Shown: positions 30,126-40,563 of the stretch, one piece after another
How positions within the stretch are numbered: the first letter of the stretch is position 1
How the letters are laid out: each line of letters begins with the position of its first letter
NCBI RefSeq assembly: GCF_011035165.1
Contig: NZ_CP047588.1
Location: forward strand, 62,001 to 126,000
Source: Buchnera aphidicola (Uroleucon sonchi)
Lineage (GTDB): Bacteria; Pseudomonadota; Gammaproteobacteria; Enterobacterales; Enterobacteriaceae
Direction: 5' to 3'
DNA: 64,000 bases
Made by a program: the position numbers and the translations under genes
Notes under the pieces: model-generated
Told to the model about the DNA's origin: nothing
What the model saw: only the letters and a program-made list of their open reading frames with translations
Database searches by the model: none

Positions 30126-31343
30126 ATGAAACGTGTCGTTATTACAGGCATTGGCATTATTTCTAGTATTGGTAATAATAAAGAAAAAGTATTAAATTCT
30201 TTATATAATGGTATTTCTGGAATTATTTTTTCAAAAGAAATGCAAAAATTAAATATGAGAAGTAATGTTTGGGGTTATGTTGAATTACAACAAAATCATA
30301 TAATTTTAAAAAAAATAAATCGATTTATGAATAATAGCTCTAAATATTCATTTATAACTATGTTAGAGGCTATTCAAGATGCAAATTTAAAAAATCAATA
30401 TTATCAAAATAATCCTCGTGTAGGCATTATTACAGGATCAGGATGTGGTTTTACAGAAAATGTTATTTATAATAAATATAATATGAAAAATAAATATATT
30501 TCAAATGTTATTAGTCCGTATCTTGCAATCAAAACGATGCCATCTACTACATCTGCTTGTTTATCTGTTTTATTTAAACTACATGGAGTTAGTTATTCGA
30601 TTAGTTCAGCTTGCGCTACTTCTGCCCATTGCATTGGAAACGCATTTGAATTAATTCAACTTGGAAAGCAAGATCTAATGTTTGCAGGAGGAAGTGAAGT
30701 GATAACTTTAGAATTAGCTCGTCAATTTGATGCTATGAAAGTGTTATCTGCTAATTTTAATGATAATCCTCAACAAGCATCACGTGTTTATGATGTAGAT
30801 CGTGATGGTTTTGTTATTTCAGGAGGAGCAGGGATGTTAGTTCTTGAAGAATTAAATTGTGCTTTATCTCGCTCAGCTAATATATATGCAGAAGTTATTG
30901 GATATGGAGCAACATCCGATGGTAGCAGTATGTTTATACCATCAGGAGATGGAGCAGAACGTTGTATGAAGTTGGCAAGAGTAAATAAAGATATATTGAT
31001 TGATTATATTAATGCGCATGGTGCATCTACACAAATTGGAGACATAACAGAATTAAAAGCTATAAAAAAAGTATTTTTCAATGAAAATCAGCCAATGATA
31101 TCAGCAACAAAATCTATGACAGGTCATGCATTAGGAGCATCAGGTGTACATGAAATAATTTATACTTTGTTGATGCTGCAACATGATTTTATAGCTCCAA
31201 CAATTAATATTAAAAAATTAGATTATCAAGCAAAAAATATGAATATTATTCAAAAAGTTACTAATGTTAAAATAACTACAGCTATGTCTAATAGCTTTGG
31301 TTTTGGAGGGTCAAATGCATCATTAGTAATACAAAAATATTAA
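30126..31343 (+). CDS. fabB: 3-oxoacyl-ACP synthase I
   Basis: This 405 aa condensing enzyme (E. coli FabB 406) elongates fatty acids. The nucleophile is C163 in SISSACATSAHCIG. The two catalytic histidines are in NAHGASTQIGD and MTGHALGASG, and the C-terminal NSFGFGGSNASLV is intact. TAAGGAT precedes the ATG. It is divergent from rsmI. A very large hairpin (31395-31451) lies between it and talA. Confidence 0.98.
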   Translation: MKRVVITGIGIISSIGNNKEKVLNSLYNGISGIIFSKEMQKLNMRSNVWGYVELQQNHIILKKINRFMNNSSKYSFITMLEAIQDANLKNQYYQNNPRVGIITGSGCGFTENVIYNKYNMKNKYISNVISPYLAIKTMPSTTSACLSVLFKLHGVSYSISSACATSAHCIGNAFELIQLGKQDLMFAGGSEVITLELARQFDAMKVLSANFNDNPQQASRVYDVDRDGFVISGGAGMLVLEELNCALSRSANIYAEVIGYGATSDGSSMFIPSGDGAERCMKLARVNKDILIDYINAHGASTQIGDITELKAIKKVFFNENQPMISATKSMTGHALGASGVHEIIYTLLMLQHDFIAPTINIKKLDYQAKNMNIIQKVTNVKITTAMSNSFGFGGSNASLVIQKY

Positions 31344-31394
31344 TGTTATATATCATAATATTTTATAAAGTAAGAGAAATTAAATATTTTAGTA

Positions 31395-31451
31395 TTAATA
31401 ATAAAAAATCATTTTAATGTTTAAAATATTAAAATGATTTTTTATTATTAA
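31395..31451. terminator. 24-bp perfect stem hairpin after fabB
   Basis: Arms 31395-31418 and 31428-31451 are exact reverse complements around a 9-nt spacer. The arm contains AAAAAATCATTTTAAT and its complement, so a run of T falls inside the right arm. It is the longest perfect inverted repeat I saw. It probably terminates fabB transcription before talA. Confidence 0.7.
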
Positions 31452-31539
31452 AATAGCCAGGTTTATTATATAAGATATACCTAAATTTAAAATTATATAT
31501 CCATAAAAATTTTTATTTTTCAATAAGAGAGTTTTAAGT

Positions 31540-32490
31540 ATGAATCAATTAGATATTTTGAAGCAATTTTCTACTATTGTAGCAGATACAAGTGATATAG
31601 AATCTATATGCAAATATCAACCTCAAGATGCAACTACTAATCCGTCACTCATATTACAAGCAGTAAATACTGATATAAATCAAAAATTTATAGATCAAGC
31701 GGTGCAATATGCAAAAAAGAAAGGAGGCTTATTAAAAGATCAGATCATTAATGCAAGTGATAAAATATTAGTTAATCTTGGAATAGAAATTTTAAAACAT
31801 ATACCAGGTTACATTTCTAGTGAAGTTGATGCTCGTTTATCTTTTAATACAGAACAATGTATTTTAAAAGCACAAAAATTGATTGATTTATATGAAGAAT
31901 CAGGTATTTCTAGAAATAGAGTATTAATTAAACTAGCAGCAACTTGGGAATGTATAAAAGCTGCAGAAGAACTAATAAAAAATAATATTTTTTGCAATTT
32001 GACTCTTTTATTTTCTTTTGCACAAGCACGAGCTTGTGCTGAATCGAAAGTTTTTTTAATTTCTCCCTTTGTTGGTAGAATTTATGATTGGTATGTTGCA
32101 CAAAATTTATTATCAAAATCTTTTGTAGGTAAAGATCCTGGTGTTATATCGGTTTGTAAGATTTATGATTATTATAAACAACATAATTATAAAACTATTA
32201 TTATGGCAGCAAGTTTTCGTAATATTCAACAGATATTATATTTATCCGGATGTGACAAATTGACTATTTCACCTATTTTATTAAAACAATTACAATCTTA
32301 TCCTGGTAAAATAGAGAGACAATTAAAACTTCCTAATATTTTATTATCATCTCCAAATTCATTATCTGAAGATGAATTTCGTTGGGAACACAATCAAGAT
32401 GCCATGGCTGTTCAAAAATTATCTGAAGGTATACGTAATTTTGGAAAAGATCAAATGGATTTAGAAAAAATACTTTCTAAACGGATATAG
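31540..32490 (+). CDS. talA: Transaldolase
   Basis: The 316 aa length equals E. coli TalA. It transfers dihydroxyacetone units in the non-oxidative pentose phosphate pathway. The Schiff-base lysine is K131 in [11 protein letters not shown]. The DATTNPSLI and EVDARLSF blocks and the C-terminal [22 protein letters not shown] are conserved. It is followed 44 bp later by tkt, an arrangement shared with E. coli talA-tktB. Assignment to TalA rather than TalB rests on this context. Confidence 0.96.
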   Translation: MNQLDILKQFSTIVADTSDIESICKYQPQDATTNPSLILQAVNTDINQKFIDQAVQYAKKKGGLLKDQIINASDKILVNLGIEILKHIPGYISSEVDARLSFNTEQCILKAQKLIDLYEESGISRNRVLIKLAATWECIKAAEELIKNNIFCNLTLLFSFAQARACAESKVFLISPFVGRIYDWYVAQNLLSKSFVGKDPGVISVCKIYDYYKQHNYKTIIMAASFRNIQQILYLSGCDKLTISPILLKQLQSYPGKIERQLKLPNILLSSPNSLSEDEFRWEHNQDAMAVQKLSEGIRNFGKDQMDLEKILSKRI

Positions 32491-32534
32491 TATTTTATCA
32501 TATTAAATAATATTAATAATTTTAAGGAAAATAT

Positions 32535-34532
32535 ATGTATTTACGAAAAAAATTGGCTAATGCGATTCGAATATTAAGCATAGATGCTATTCAAAAAGCA
32601 AAATCAGGACATCCTGGTATGCCTATGGGTATGGCTGATATTGCTGAAGTTTTATGGAGAGACTTTTTCAAACATAATCCTAAAAATCCTAACTGGTATA
32701 ATCGTGATCGATTTGTTCTATCAAATGGACATGGTTCAATGTTATTATATAGTTTATTGCATCTTACAGGATATCATTTGTCAATAGAAGAATTAAAAAA
32801 TTTTAGACAAATGAATTCAAAAACTCCAGGACATCCTGAAATAGGAGAAACACCTGGTGTTGAAGTAACTACTGGCCCTTTAGGACAAGGATTAGCGAAT
32901 GCTGTTGGCATGGCTATTGCTGAAAAAACTTTAAGCGCTTATTTTAATAGATCAGAATATAATATAGTAGATCACTATACTTGGGTGTTTGTTGGTGATG
33001 GTTGTTTAATGGAAGGCATTTCTCATGAAGTATGTTCTTTAGCTGGTACACTAAATCTTGGTAAATTAATTGTTTTTTATGATAAAAATGGTATTTCAAT
33101 AGATGGTCAAACATCTAATTGGTTTACGGATAATACAGCTCAACGTTTTAGATCGTATAATTGGCATGTTATAGATAATATTGATGGCCATAATTCAAGT
33201 GTTATTAGTGATAGCATCAAATTAGCTCAATCAGTGAAAAATAAACCATCTATTATAATTTGTAACACAATTATTGGATTTGGTTCGCCAAATAAATCAG
33301 GAACATCAGAATCACATGGCGCTCCTCTTGGTGAAGTAGAGATTTCTTTAACACGAAAACATTTAAATTGGCATTATGATCCTTTTCATATTCCTGAAGA
33401 AATTTATTCAGAATGGAACAGTGTACAAAAAGGTTTAGACTTAGAAAGTCAATGGAATGAATTATTTTCTTTATATAGATCTAAATACCCAAGTTTATCA
33501 TTAGAATATTTAAGACGAATGAATCATAAGTTTCCTGAAAATTGGAATAAAATTACTAATAATTATATTCATTTTTTACAGAATAATAAACAAGATATTG
33601 CAAGTCGACAAGCTTCTCAAAATACATTAGAAGAATATAGTAAAATTTTACCTGAACTAATCGGTGGTTCAGCTGATTTATCACCCAGTAATTTAAGTAT
33701 GTGGTCTGATTGCATTTCTATTAAGGACAATACATCAGGTAATTATATTCATTATGGAGTTCGTGAATTTGGAATGACTGCAATTGCAAATGGAATATCA
33801 CACTATGGTGGCTTCATTCCTTATACTGCTACATTTTTAATATTTTTTGAATATGCAAGAAATGCAGTACGAATGGCTGCTTTAATGAATACAAAACATA
33901 TTTTTGTATATACTCATGATTCTATTGGATTAGGAGAAGATGGCCCTACACATCAACCTATAGAACAAATAGCTAGTTTACGTATGACTCCTAATATAGA
34001 TGTATGGAGACCTAGTGATCAAGTAGAAACAGCAGTAGCGTGGAAAATAGCTCTTGAGAAAAAATCAGGACCAACAGCATTAATTTTATCACGTCAAAAT
34101 TTACCTCAGTTTCATAGAAATTCTAAACAATTAAATAGCATTTCTCATGGAGGATATATATTATATGATTCTGATAAACCGCTAGATATTATTTTTATTT
34201 CTACTGGATCAGAACTTTATATTACTCTAATGGCTGCAAAAAAACTTACAAATTTAGGATATTCTATACGTGTCGTGTCTATGCCTTCTACTAATGTCTT
34301 TGATAGACAAGATATTATTTATAAAGAGTCTATATTACCATCGGATAATACTAAAAGAATTGCAATTGAAGCGAGTATAAAAGATTTTTGGTACAAATAT
34401 GTAGGTATTAATGGTTTAATCATTGGTATGAAGACATTTGGTGCATCAGCTCCCGCAAATGACTTATTTAAAAAATTTGGTTTTACTGTTGAAAATATAG
34501 TTAAAAAATCCATAATATTTTTACAATCTTAA
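32535..34532 (+). CDS. tkt: Transketolase
   Basis: This 665 aa thiamine-diphosphate enzyme (E. coli 663-667) moves two-carbon units between sugar phosphates. Visible sites include [18 protein letters not shown], the ThDP-binding [26 protein letters not shown], the substrate-binding SHGAPLG, and the second-domain [33 protein letters not shown]. It pairs with talA and with gnd in this window to run the pentose phosphate pathway. The neighbourhood talA-tkt resembles tktB, but I use the general symbol because tktA and tktB are hard to separate by eye. Confidence 0.97.
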   Translation: MYLRKKLANAIRILSIDAIQKAKSGHPGMPMGMADIAEVLWRDFFKHNPKNPNWYNRDRFVLSNGHGSMLLYSLLHLTGYHLSIEELKNFRQMNSKTPGHPEIGETPGVEVTTGPLGQGLANAVGMAIAEKTLSAYFNRSEYNIVDHYTWVFVGDGCLMEGISHEVCSLAGTLNLGKLIVFYDKNGISIDGQTSNWFTDNTAQRFRSYNWHVIDNIDGHNSSVISDSIKLAQSVKNKPSIIICNTIIGFGSPNKSGTSESHGAPLGEVEISLTRKHLNWHYDPFHIPEEIYSEWNSVQKGLDLESQWNELFSLYRSKYPSLSLEYLRRMNHKFPENWNKITNNYIHFLQNNKQDIASRQASQNTLEEYSKILPELIGGSADLSPSNLSMWSDCISIKDNTSGNYIHYGVREFGMTAIANGISHYGGFIPYTATFLIFFEYARNAVRMAALMNTKHIFVYTHDSIGLGEDGPTHQPIEQIASLRMTPNIDVWRPSDQVETAVAWKIALEKKSGPTALILSRQNLPQFHRNSKQLNSISHGGYILYDSDKPLDIIFISTGSELYITLMAAKKLTNLGYSIRVVSMPSTNVFDRQDIIYKESILPSDNTKRIAIEASIKDFWYKYVGINGLIIGMKTFGASAPANDLFKKFGFTVENIVKKSIIFLQS

Positions 34533-34558
34533 TATTTTTTGATTTGATTAAAATAATT

Positions 34559-34587
34559 ATGGGGCTAAAATATAGCCCCATTTTTTT
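34559..34587 (+). terminator. Intrinsic terminator of talA-tkt
   Basis: ATGGGGCTA-AAATA-TAGCCCCAT followed by TTTTTTT is a textbook rho-independent terminator 27 bases after the tkt stop. It is the most GC-rich terminator in the window. Confidence 0.93.
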
Positions 34588-34638
34588 ATGAAAATAAAAA
34601 TAATATTGATTGATATTATCTTAAAATTAAGGAAAGAT

Positions 34639-35766
34639 ATGATTTGCCCTATTACTCAATTAGCAAAACAGTTAATTTCTATTCCATCTATTAGTCCGCA
34701 GGATTTAGGTTGTCAAGAAATTATTATCAAGCGTTTATATTCTATGGGATTTACAATTAAGAAAATTAACATTAATGATACAAAAAATTTCTGGGCTTTT
34801 AGAGGTACCGGAAAAACATTGACATTTTTAGGGCATACAGATGTCGTTCCTCCAGGGAAATATGAAGATTGGCATACACATCCTTTTAATCCGATTGTTC
34901 GTGATGGATTTTTATTTGGTCGTGGGTCTTCTGATATGAAAGGTTCTTTAGCATCTATGATAATAGCTGTAGAAAATTTTATAAAAAAATTCCCGTACTA
35001 TAAAGGACGATTATCTTTTTTAATCACTTCAGATGAAGAATCTAGTGCCATTAACGGTACTACGAAAGTAGTAGAATATTTACAAAATCAAAATGATACA
35101 ATTGATTATTGTATAGTAGGAGAACCATCGAGTATTAAAAAAGTTGGTGACGTTATAAAACATGGTAGACGTGGTTCTATTACAGCTAACATTACTATTT
35201 ATGGAACTCAAGGACATATTGCATATCCTCATTTAGCAGATAATCCAATACATAAGTCGTTACCTCTTATTTTAAAAATATTATCTATTCAATTAGATCA
35301 TGGGAATAATTTTTTTTCACCAAGTAGCATAAATGTCGCTAATATTCATTCAGGAGAAGGCATTAGTAATATTATTCCAAAATCATTATTTGTTCAAATT
35401 AACATTCGTTTTAACCCAGAAACATCAGCGACTAAAATTCAATCAAAAATTATTAATTTATTAAATGAAAGTAAAATTGATTTTTGTATAAAATGGGATA
35501 TTTCAGGTCAACCTTTTCTTACTAAACATGGTCTTTTAATCAAGACTGTTATGCAATCTATTAAATATTTTAATAAAAATCCTCCTATTTTATCTACTTC
35601 GGGTGGCACTTCTGATGGAAGATTTATAGCATCAATGGGATCTGAAGTAGTTGAATTAGGTTTAACAAATAATACAATTCATAAAATTAATGAATGTGTA
35701 AAAATATCTGATTTAAAAATATTAAGTTGTATTTATGAAGATATTATAAAAAAATTGTTTACTTAA
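34639..35766 (+). CDS. dapE: Succinyl-diaminopimelate desuccinylase
   Basis: I choose ATG 34639 because TAAGGAAAG precedes it and the product then starts [13 protein letters not shown], matching E. coli DapE, with the same length of 375 aa. An earlier in-frame ATG at 34588 lies directly on the T-run of the tkt terminator. DapE is a dinuclear zinc hydrolase in lysine/diaminopimelate synthesis. Metal and catalytic motifs are [22 protein letters not shown] and [12 protein letters not shown], with the C-terminal [11 protein letters not shown] and [14 protein letters not shown]. It works upstream of lysine and peptidoglycan, along with dapA nearby. Confidence 0.96.
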   Translation: MICPITQLAKQLISIPSISPQDLGCQEIIIKRLYSMGFTIKKININDTKNFWAFRGTGKTLTFLGHTDVVPPGKYEDWHTHPFNPIVRDGFLFGRGSSDMKGSLASMIIAVENFIKKFPYYKGRLSFLITSDEESSAINGTTKVVEYLQNQNDTIDYCIVGEPSSIKKVGDVIKHGRRGSITANITIYGTQGHIAYPHLADNPIHKSLPLILKILSIQLDHGNNFFSPSSINVANIHSGEGISNIIPKSLFVQINIRFNPETSATKIQSKIINLLNESKIDFCIKWDISGQPFLTKHGLLIKTVMQSIKYFNKNPPILSTSGGTSDGRFIASMGSEVVELGLTNNTIHKINECVKISDLKILSCIYEDIIKKLFT

Positions 35767-35810
35767 TTTAAAAGATAATATTTATATAATTATTATTTTA
35801 TTTGTGTTTA

Positions 35811-35841
35811 GATTCAGTCTATTATTGCAATAGACTGAATC
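35811..35841. terminator. Terminator shared by dapE and the mini-bamC gene
   Basis: GATTCAGTCTATT-ATTGC-AATAGACTGAATC is a perfect 13-bp stem lying 44 bases after the dapE stop and 59 bases after the convergent bamC stop. T-runs are weak, but it is likely bidirectional. Confidence 0.75.
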
Positions 35842-35900
35842 AATTAACACATAATGCAAATATAGTTTTAATTTGACTTAACTATTTTTAAAATATATTT

Positions 35901-36155
35901 TTATATCGGAGGTAATATATTATAATTGTTTTCTTCTATATCTTTATAAGGAATATTATATTCTTCATTTTTAACAGGTATATTAGTATCATTTGGTACA
36001 GTTAATTCTTCTAATTGACTAATAGCTTTTTTAAACCTTAAATTATCATTTTGATTATTTTGTTTTAACATACAAGAAGAAGTAAATAATGTACTAAATA
36101 TTTGTAAGATAATTATAATTTTAAAAAATTTTTTGTTTGTGCGAAATATTAGCAT
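35901..36155 (-). CDS. bamC: Miniature BamC lipoprotein (N-terminal anchor and tail only)
   Basis: This 84 aa frame follows dapA as bamC (nlpB) does in E. coli and overlaps its 3' end by 35 bp. It has a lysine-rich signal peptide with hydrophobic core [12 protein letters not shown] and a lipobox-like TSSC, giving C28 as lipidated residue. The mature part aligns with the unstructured N-terminal region of E. coli BamC: RFKKAIS with [21 protein letters not shown] with LAELHAPAGMILPV, EEYNIPY with GDYAIPV, and ILPPI with DIRPP. It then stops. Both helix-grip domains of the 344 aa E. coli protein are absent. The retained stretch is the part known to bind BamD in the outer-membrane beta-barrel assembly machine. 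Confidence 0.8.
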   Translation of the reverse strand: MLIFRTNKKFFKIIIILQIFSTLFTSSCMLKQNNQNDNLRFKKAISQLEELTVPNDTNIPVKNEEYNIPYKDIEENNYNILPPI

Positions 36156-37017
36156 ATTGAATTGCTTTTTCCAATTGTAAACGAGTAGAATTTAAAATAG
36201 GTGTCATTGGTAAACGAAGCGTAGCATTTTTAATTAATCCTATTTTTTTAGCTAACCATTTTACGGGAATGGGATTAGGTTCTATAAATAGTGCTTCGTG
36301 TAGTAATGTTAAACGTTTATTGATAGATCGCGCATTAATGAAATCTCCTTGAAGCGCATAAGAACAAATTTTTACCATTTCTTTTGCAGCAATATTTGCT
36401 GTTACTGATATAACTCCCGAACCACCTAATTGTATAAAATCTAATGCTGTAGCATCATCGCCACTAATTAATAAAAAATCATTTTTTACTATTTCTTTGA
36501 TTTGATTAATTCTTGATAAATCTCCGGTTGCTTCTTTAATTCCTATTATATTTTTAAATTTAGCTAATCTCGCAACTGTTTTAGGTAATAAATCACATCC
36601 TGTACGACTAGGGACATTATATAAAATTTGAGGTAATTCAGTATTTTCTGAAATAGCTTTAAAATGCTCATATAATCCATCTTGAGTCGGTTTATTATAA
36701 TAAGGAGTAACAGTTAGACAACCGCAAATACCAGATTTTTCAAATCTTTTTGTTAAAGAAATAGCTTCTGTTGTCGCATTAGCTCCTGTACCAGCAATAA
36801 CTGGAATACGTTTATTTGATAATTCTAATGTTAACATAACAACATTTATGTGTTCTTCTTGACTAAGTGTTGCTGATTCTCCAGTTGTTCCAACAGAAAC
36901 AATAGCTGTAGTTTTATTAAAAACATGGTAATCAATTAATTTTTTTAAACTAGAACGACAAATTTGACCTTTTTCATCCATGGGTGTAATTAGTGCAACA
37001 ATACTTCCTGTGAACAT
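36121..37017 (-). CDS. dapA: 4-hydroxy-tetrahydrodipicolinate synthase
   Basis: This 298 aa enzyme (E. coli 292) condenses pyruvate with aspartate semialdehyde, the first committed step to lysine. T44/T45 in VGTTGES, the tyrosine in [12 protein letters not shown], and the Schiff-base lysine in [11 protein letters not shown] (about residue 161) are present. It runs six residues longer than E. coli at the C-terminus (SHKQKIF), through the overlap with bamC. A strong GGAGGAGA site precedes the ATG. Confidence 0.98.
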   Translation of the reverse strand: MFTGSIVALITPMDEKGQICRSSLKKLIDYHVFNKTTAIVSVGTTGESATLSQEEHINVVMLTLELSNKRIPVIAGTGANATTEAISLTKRFEKSGICGCLTVTPYYNKPTQDGLYEHFKAISENTELPQILYNVPSRTGCDLLPKTVARLAKFKNIIGIKEATGDLSRINQIKEIVKNDFLLISGDDATALDFIQLGGSGVISVTANIAAKEMVKICSYALQGDFINARSINKRLTLLHEALFIEPNPIPVKWLAKKIGLIKNATLRLPMTPILNSTRLQLEKAIQYANISHKQKIF

Positions 37018-37429
37018 TATTTGTTCTCCTCCATAAAAATATCTTATGGGATGTTTGATATATTTAGAAGATAAAATATATATTAGTAATAGAGGTACTA
37101 TTTAAAAATATCTTTTTAAATATATTAAAGTATAAATCATAAAAAAATTTTTATTTTATAATATTAATAATAAAATTGATTATATGATTAGAATCATTTA
37201 ATTAAAAATTAAATTTTTTTGATATATTTGATTCATTTATACATAATATAAAATGAATGCATACTGAAAGATAATATTTTAATATAATTTAATCTGACAT
37301 CAACATACATATAATATAATATAAAATTTCGATATTATTTAATTATAAAAATTATCTGATAATATATTAAGTAACTCTAAAATTAATCGTCATGATAAAT
37401 AACAATTAGCTTACAAATTTTTATAAAAA
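37018..37429. other. Spacer between aroC and dapA
   Basis: This 412-bp stretch lies downstream of aroC and upstream of dapA. It is extremely AT-rich, with no frame, tRNA or strong hairpin. The dapA promoter should be here, and the dapA ribosome binding site (GGAGGAGA) is at its edge. Nothing else is seen. Confidence 0.5.
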
Positions 37430-38494
37430 TTATTTTTTATTGCATTGTGCACGAAATCTTAATAAATGATCCATCAATACAATAGCAACCATAGCTTCAG
37501 TAATTGGAACTGCACGCAATCCTACACATGGGTCGTGTCTACCTTTAGTAATAATTGAAATTTTTTCATTTTTGTTATTAATTGTATTACCTGGTTTAGT
37601 AATACTGGATGTAGGTTTAAACGCTGCTTTTAATATAATTTTTTCACCATTACTAATACCTCCTAAAATACCTCCAGCATGATTAGTGGTAAATCCGTTA
37701 GGTGTTATTTCATCTCGATGTATACTCCCTTTTTGACTGATTACTTCAAAGCCATCTCCAATTTCTACACCTTTAACAGCGTTAATGCTCATTAGTCCAT
37801 GAGCTAAATCAGCATCAAGACGATCAAAAATAGGTTCTCCAAGTCCAATAGGAACATTTTCAGCAATAATAGTAATTTCAGCTCCAATTGAGTCACCAGC
37901 TTTTTTTAAATCTTTAATTAAATGCTCTATTTTTAAAACTTTTTCGTGATCTGAACAAAAAAAAGGATTTTTTTCGATTTCTTCCCACGATTTAAAAGGA
38001 CAATTTATATGCCCTATTTTAGACAAATATGCACGTATAATGATTCCATGTTGATTATTAAGATATTTTTTAGCAATAGCTCCGGCAGCAACTCTCATTG
38101 CAGTTTCGCGAGCAGAAGATCGTCCACCTCCCCTATAGTCTCTAATGCCATATTTTTTTTCATAAGTATAATCTGCATGTCCTGGTCGAAATATATTTTT
38201 TATACTTTTATAATCTTGTGAACGTTGATCATTATTATAAATCATTAATCCAATACTAGTGCCTGTTGTTAAGCCATTAAATACACCAGAAAGTATATTA
38301 ATTTGATCAAGTTCTTGACGTGGAGTTGTATAACGAGATAAACCTGGTCGTCTGCGATTTAAATCGTACTGTAAATCTGAACAGCATAATCTAAGTCCTG
38401 GTGGAGTTCCGTCAACTATACATCCTAATGCTGTTCCATGTGATTCACCGAAAGTAGTTACACAAAATATCTTACCAATTGTATTTCCAGACAT
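37430..38494 (-). CDS. aroC: Chorismate synthase
   Basis: This 354 aa FMN-dependent lyase (E. coli 361) makes chorismate, the branch point to aromatic amino acids. Family signatures are [15 protein letters not shown], the RRRPG motif in [54 protein letters not shown] and [13 protein letters not shown]. It is divergent from smrB. In E. coli prmB lies between these two and is not present here. Its partner aroH lies near the other end of this window. Confidence 0.98.
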   Translation of the reverse strand: MSGNTIGKIFCVTTFGESHGTALGCIVDGTPPGLRLCCSDLQYDLNRRRPGLSRYTTPRQELDQINILSGVFNGLTTGTSIGLMIYNNDQRSQDYKSIKNIFRPGHADYTYEKKYGIRDYRGGGRSSARETAMRVAAGAIAKKYLNNQHGIIIRAYLSKIGHINCPFKSWEEIEKNPFFCSDHEKVLKIEHLIKDLKKAGDSIGAEITIIAENVPIGLGEPIFDRLDADLAHGLMSINAVKGVEIGDGFEVISQKGSIHRDEITPNGFTTNHAGGILGGISNGEKIILKAAFKPTSSITKPGNTINNKNEKISIITKGRHDPCVGLRAVPITEAMVAIVLMDHLLRFRAQCNKK

Positions 38495-38752
38495 AATTTT
38501 TCTCTAATATAAAAGGGAATGACATATTTATAAAAAGTAAATATAAGACACGATTTTTATATAAAATGTAAAATATATTAAATTTTAAATGTTTTTTAAA
38601 AAATTAATTTTTTAAGAAAAATATTTTATTTGTTGTTTTTATAAAAACTAAATTATATAATTAATGTAAATAAGTAAATAACTATATAAATTTAAATAAA
38701 TTATATTACGTTTAATTTATTAAATGAATTAATTTTATTGGTAATTAAAATT

Positions 38753-39289
38753 ATGAATAAAAATAACCAAGATATTATTAATTCGAAGAATTTATTTCGA
38801 AAATGGTTGAACGGTACTCGTGAGATAGTACAAGATACTATTTTTCATTCTCGAGTTCATAAAAAAAATAATACTAATATTATATCTAAACGCCTTATGT
38901 TTGAGCAAAACGCTCATAGTCATTATTTCTCTTATAGAAACCAAAAAAAAAATTTATTTAAAGACAATCCTGTATCTTATATTCGTCACGATAGCGCATA
39001 TAATATATTAAAAAATTTACAAGCAGGAAAATATGATCCAGATATTTTTCTTGATTTACATGGATTAACACAGTATCAAGCGCAACAAGCGTTAGCAGAA
39101 TTAATTACCACATGTCAAAAAGAAAAATTTTTTTGTGCGCATGTGATGCATGGATACGGTAAAAATATATTAAAAAAGCAAACTCCTTTTTGGTTATCTC
39201 AACATCCAGATATTATAGCTTTTCATCAAGCTCCTAAATTTTTTGGAAGTGATGCTGCTATTATAGTTATAATTGAAATTCATTCTTAA
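38753..39289 (+). CDS. smrB: Ribosome rescue factor / mRNA endonuclease SmrB
   Basis: I choose ATG 38753; a TTG at 38738 would add five unsupported residues. The product of 178 aa (E. coli SmrB, formerly YfcN, 183) starts MNKNNQDIINSKNLFRKWLNGTREI. It contains the Smr domain: FLDLHGLTQYQAQQAL near residue 100, then the MHGYGKNILKKQTPFWLSQHP block with the conserved HG-GK signature. In E. coli SmrB cleaves mRNA between collided ribosomes. Retention in a reduced genome suggests ribosome rescue is important. No strong ribosome binding site is visible. Confidence 0.93.
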   Translation: MNKNNQDIINSKNLFRKWLNGTREIVQDTIFHSRVHKKNNTNIISKRLMFEQNAHSHYFSYRNQKKNLFKDNPVSYIRHDSAYNILKNLQAGKYDPDIFLDLHGLTQYQAQQALAELITTCQKEKFFCAHVMHGYGKNILKKQTPFWLSQHPDIIAFHQAPKFFGSDAAIIVIIEIHS

Positions 39290-39656
39290 AAATATAAATA
39301 TATTTTTTTATTACTACTAAATTACATAGTTTATATATATCTTAAAATAGGTCTTAAAAATATAGATTTTATAAAGACTAATGTTAATGATAATTACTGC
39401 TTTAAATTTTCTTAAATAATTTTTCATAGTTTACAATCTTCTTTATTTAATATAGTTCTAATTGTATTTATAAATAATTATAATTTATTTTTTTAAAACT
39501 TATTGTAATAATAATATTGTTGTAATTATTTCAATAATATACTTTCTGAACATTATAATAAAATATTTTTCAAAAACCCTAATTATGGGTTTTTTCTTTT
39601 TTAAGTTAATAAAGTGCAAATTAATTGTTTGATAAAAATTTTTCAGGAATTGAAAC
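39290..39656. other. his operon leader region
   Basis: This 367-bp stretch upstream of hisG is AT-rich. It contains the terminator at 39572-39602 but no run of histidine codons of the kind found in the hisL leader peptide of E. coli. The only short frame starting with ATG that I noted (39381, 11 codons) has no His. The his promoter should lie here but is not identifiable by eye. Confidence 0.6.
39572..39602 (+). terminator. Intrinsic terminator just before hisG (attenuator-like)
   Basis: AAAAACCC-TAATTAT-GGGTTTTTT followed by CTTTTTT lies 55 bases before the hisG ATG. Stem plus long T-run fit a rho-independent terminator. In E. coli a terminator at this position is the his attenuator. Alternatively it ends smrB transcription and the his promoter lies after it. 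Confidence 0.8.
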
Positions 39657-40556
39657 ATGTTTGAAAATAATCGTGTACGCATAGCGATGCAAAAAAATGG
39701 TCGTTTAAGCAATGATTCTATAAAATTATTAACATGTTGTGGTATTAAAATTAATTTAAAACAAAAAAAATTGATAGCTTTTGCTGAAAATATGCCTATT
39801 GATGTTATGTTAGTTCGTGATGATGATATTCCTGGTTTAATCATGGATAATATAGTAGATTTAGGAATAGTAGGAGAAAATGTACTTGAAGAAGAATTAT
39901 TAAAACGTTCATCACAAAAATTAGAATGTTCTTATATTATGTTAAAACGACTTGATTTCGGAATATGTCGATTATCTTTAGCACTACCAATTGATATAAT
40001 TTATTCTAATATTCAATCTTTAAAAAATATCAGAATAGCAACCTCATATCCTCATTTATTAAAAAAATATCTAGATTCAAAAAATGTTATATTTAAGTCC
40101 TGTATGTTAAATGGATCAGTAGAAGTAGCTCCTAGAGCAGGATTAGCTGATGCTATTTGTGATTTAGTTTCTACAGGAGCAACATTAGAAGCTAATGGTT
40201 TACGTGAAGTAGAAGTAGTTTATCGTTCTCATGCGTGTCTTGTTTGCAAAACAGGTCATATCAATTTAGAAAAAAAAGAAGTTATTAATAAATTAATGAC
40301 TCGTATTCAAGGGGTTATTAAAGCACGTGAATCGAAGTATATTATGCTACACGCTCCTATAAGTAAGTTAAGTGAAGTAATATCATTATTGCAAGGAGCA
40401 GAAAAACCTACTATTTTAAAATTAGCAGGAGATAAAAATAGAGTAGCTATGCATATGGTAAGTAGTGAGACAGTATTTTGGGATACTATGGAAAAATTAA
40501 AATTATTAGGTGCTAGTTCAATTTTAGTTTTACCAATTGAAAAAATGATGGAGTAA
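39657..40556 (+). CDS. hisG: ATP phosphoribosyltransferase
   Basis: The 299 aa length equals E. coli HisG. It catalyses the first step of histidine synthesis. Landmarks are [49 protein letters not shown], the PRPP loop around [29 protein letters not shown], and the C-terminal regulatory domain with [12 protein letters not shown]. It belongs to the long, self-regulated form. CAGGAA precedes the ATG. It is first in hisGDCBHAFI. Confidence 0.98.
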   Translation: MFENNRVRIAMQKNGRLSNDSIKLLTCCGIKINLKQKKLIAFAENMPIDVMLVRDDDIPGLIMDNIVDLGIVGENVLEEELLKRSSQKLECSYIMLKRLDFGICRLSLALPIDIIYSNIQSLKNIRIATSYPHLLKKYLDSKNVIFKSCMLNGSVEVAPRAGLADAICDLVSTGATLEANGLREVEVVYRSHACLVCKTGHINLEKKEVINKLMTRIQGVIKARESKYIMLHAPISKLSEVISLLQGAEKPTILKLAGDKNRVAMHMVSSETVFWDTMEKLKLLGASSILVLPIEKMME

Positions 40557-40563
40557 AATTAAT

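Noticed and set aside
34588-34638. Earlier dapE start at 34588
   Set aside because: The ATG abuts the T-run of the tkt terminator. ATG 34639 has TAAGGAAAG upstream and gives the E. coli length and N-terminus.
39500-39844. 114-codon antisense frame across the his leader and hisG
   Set aside because: It crosses the terminator and the hisG start and has no recognisable domain. A chance open frame.
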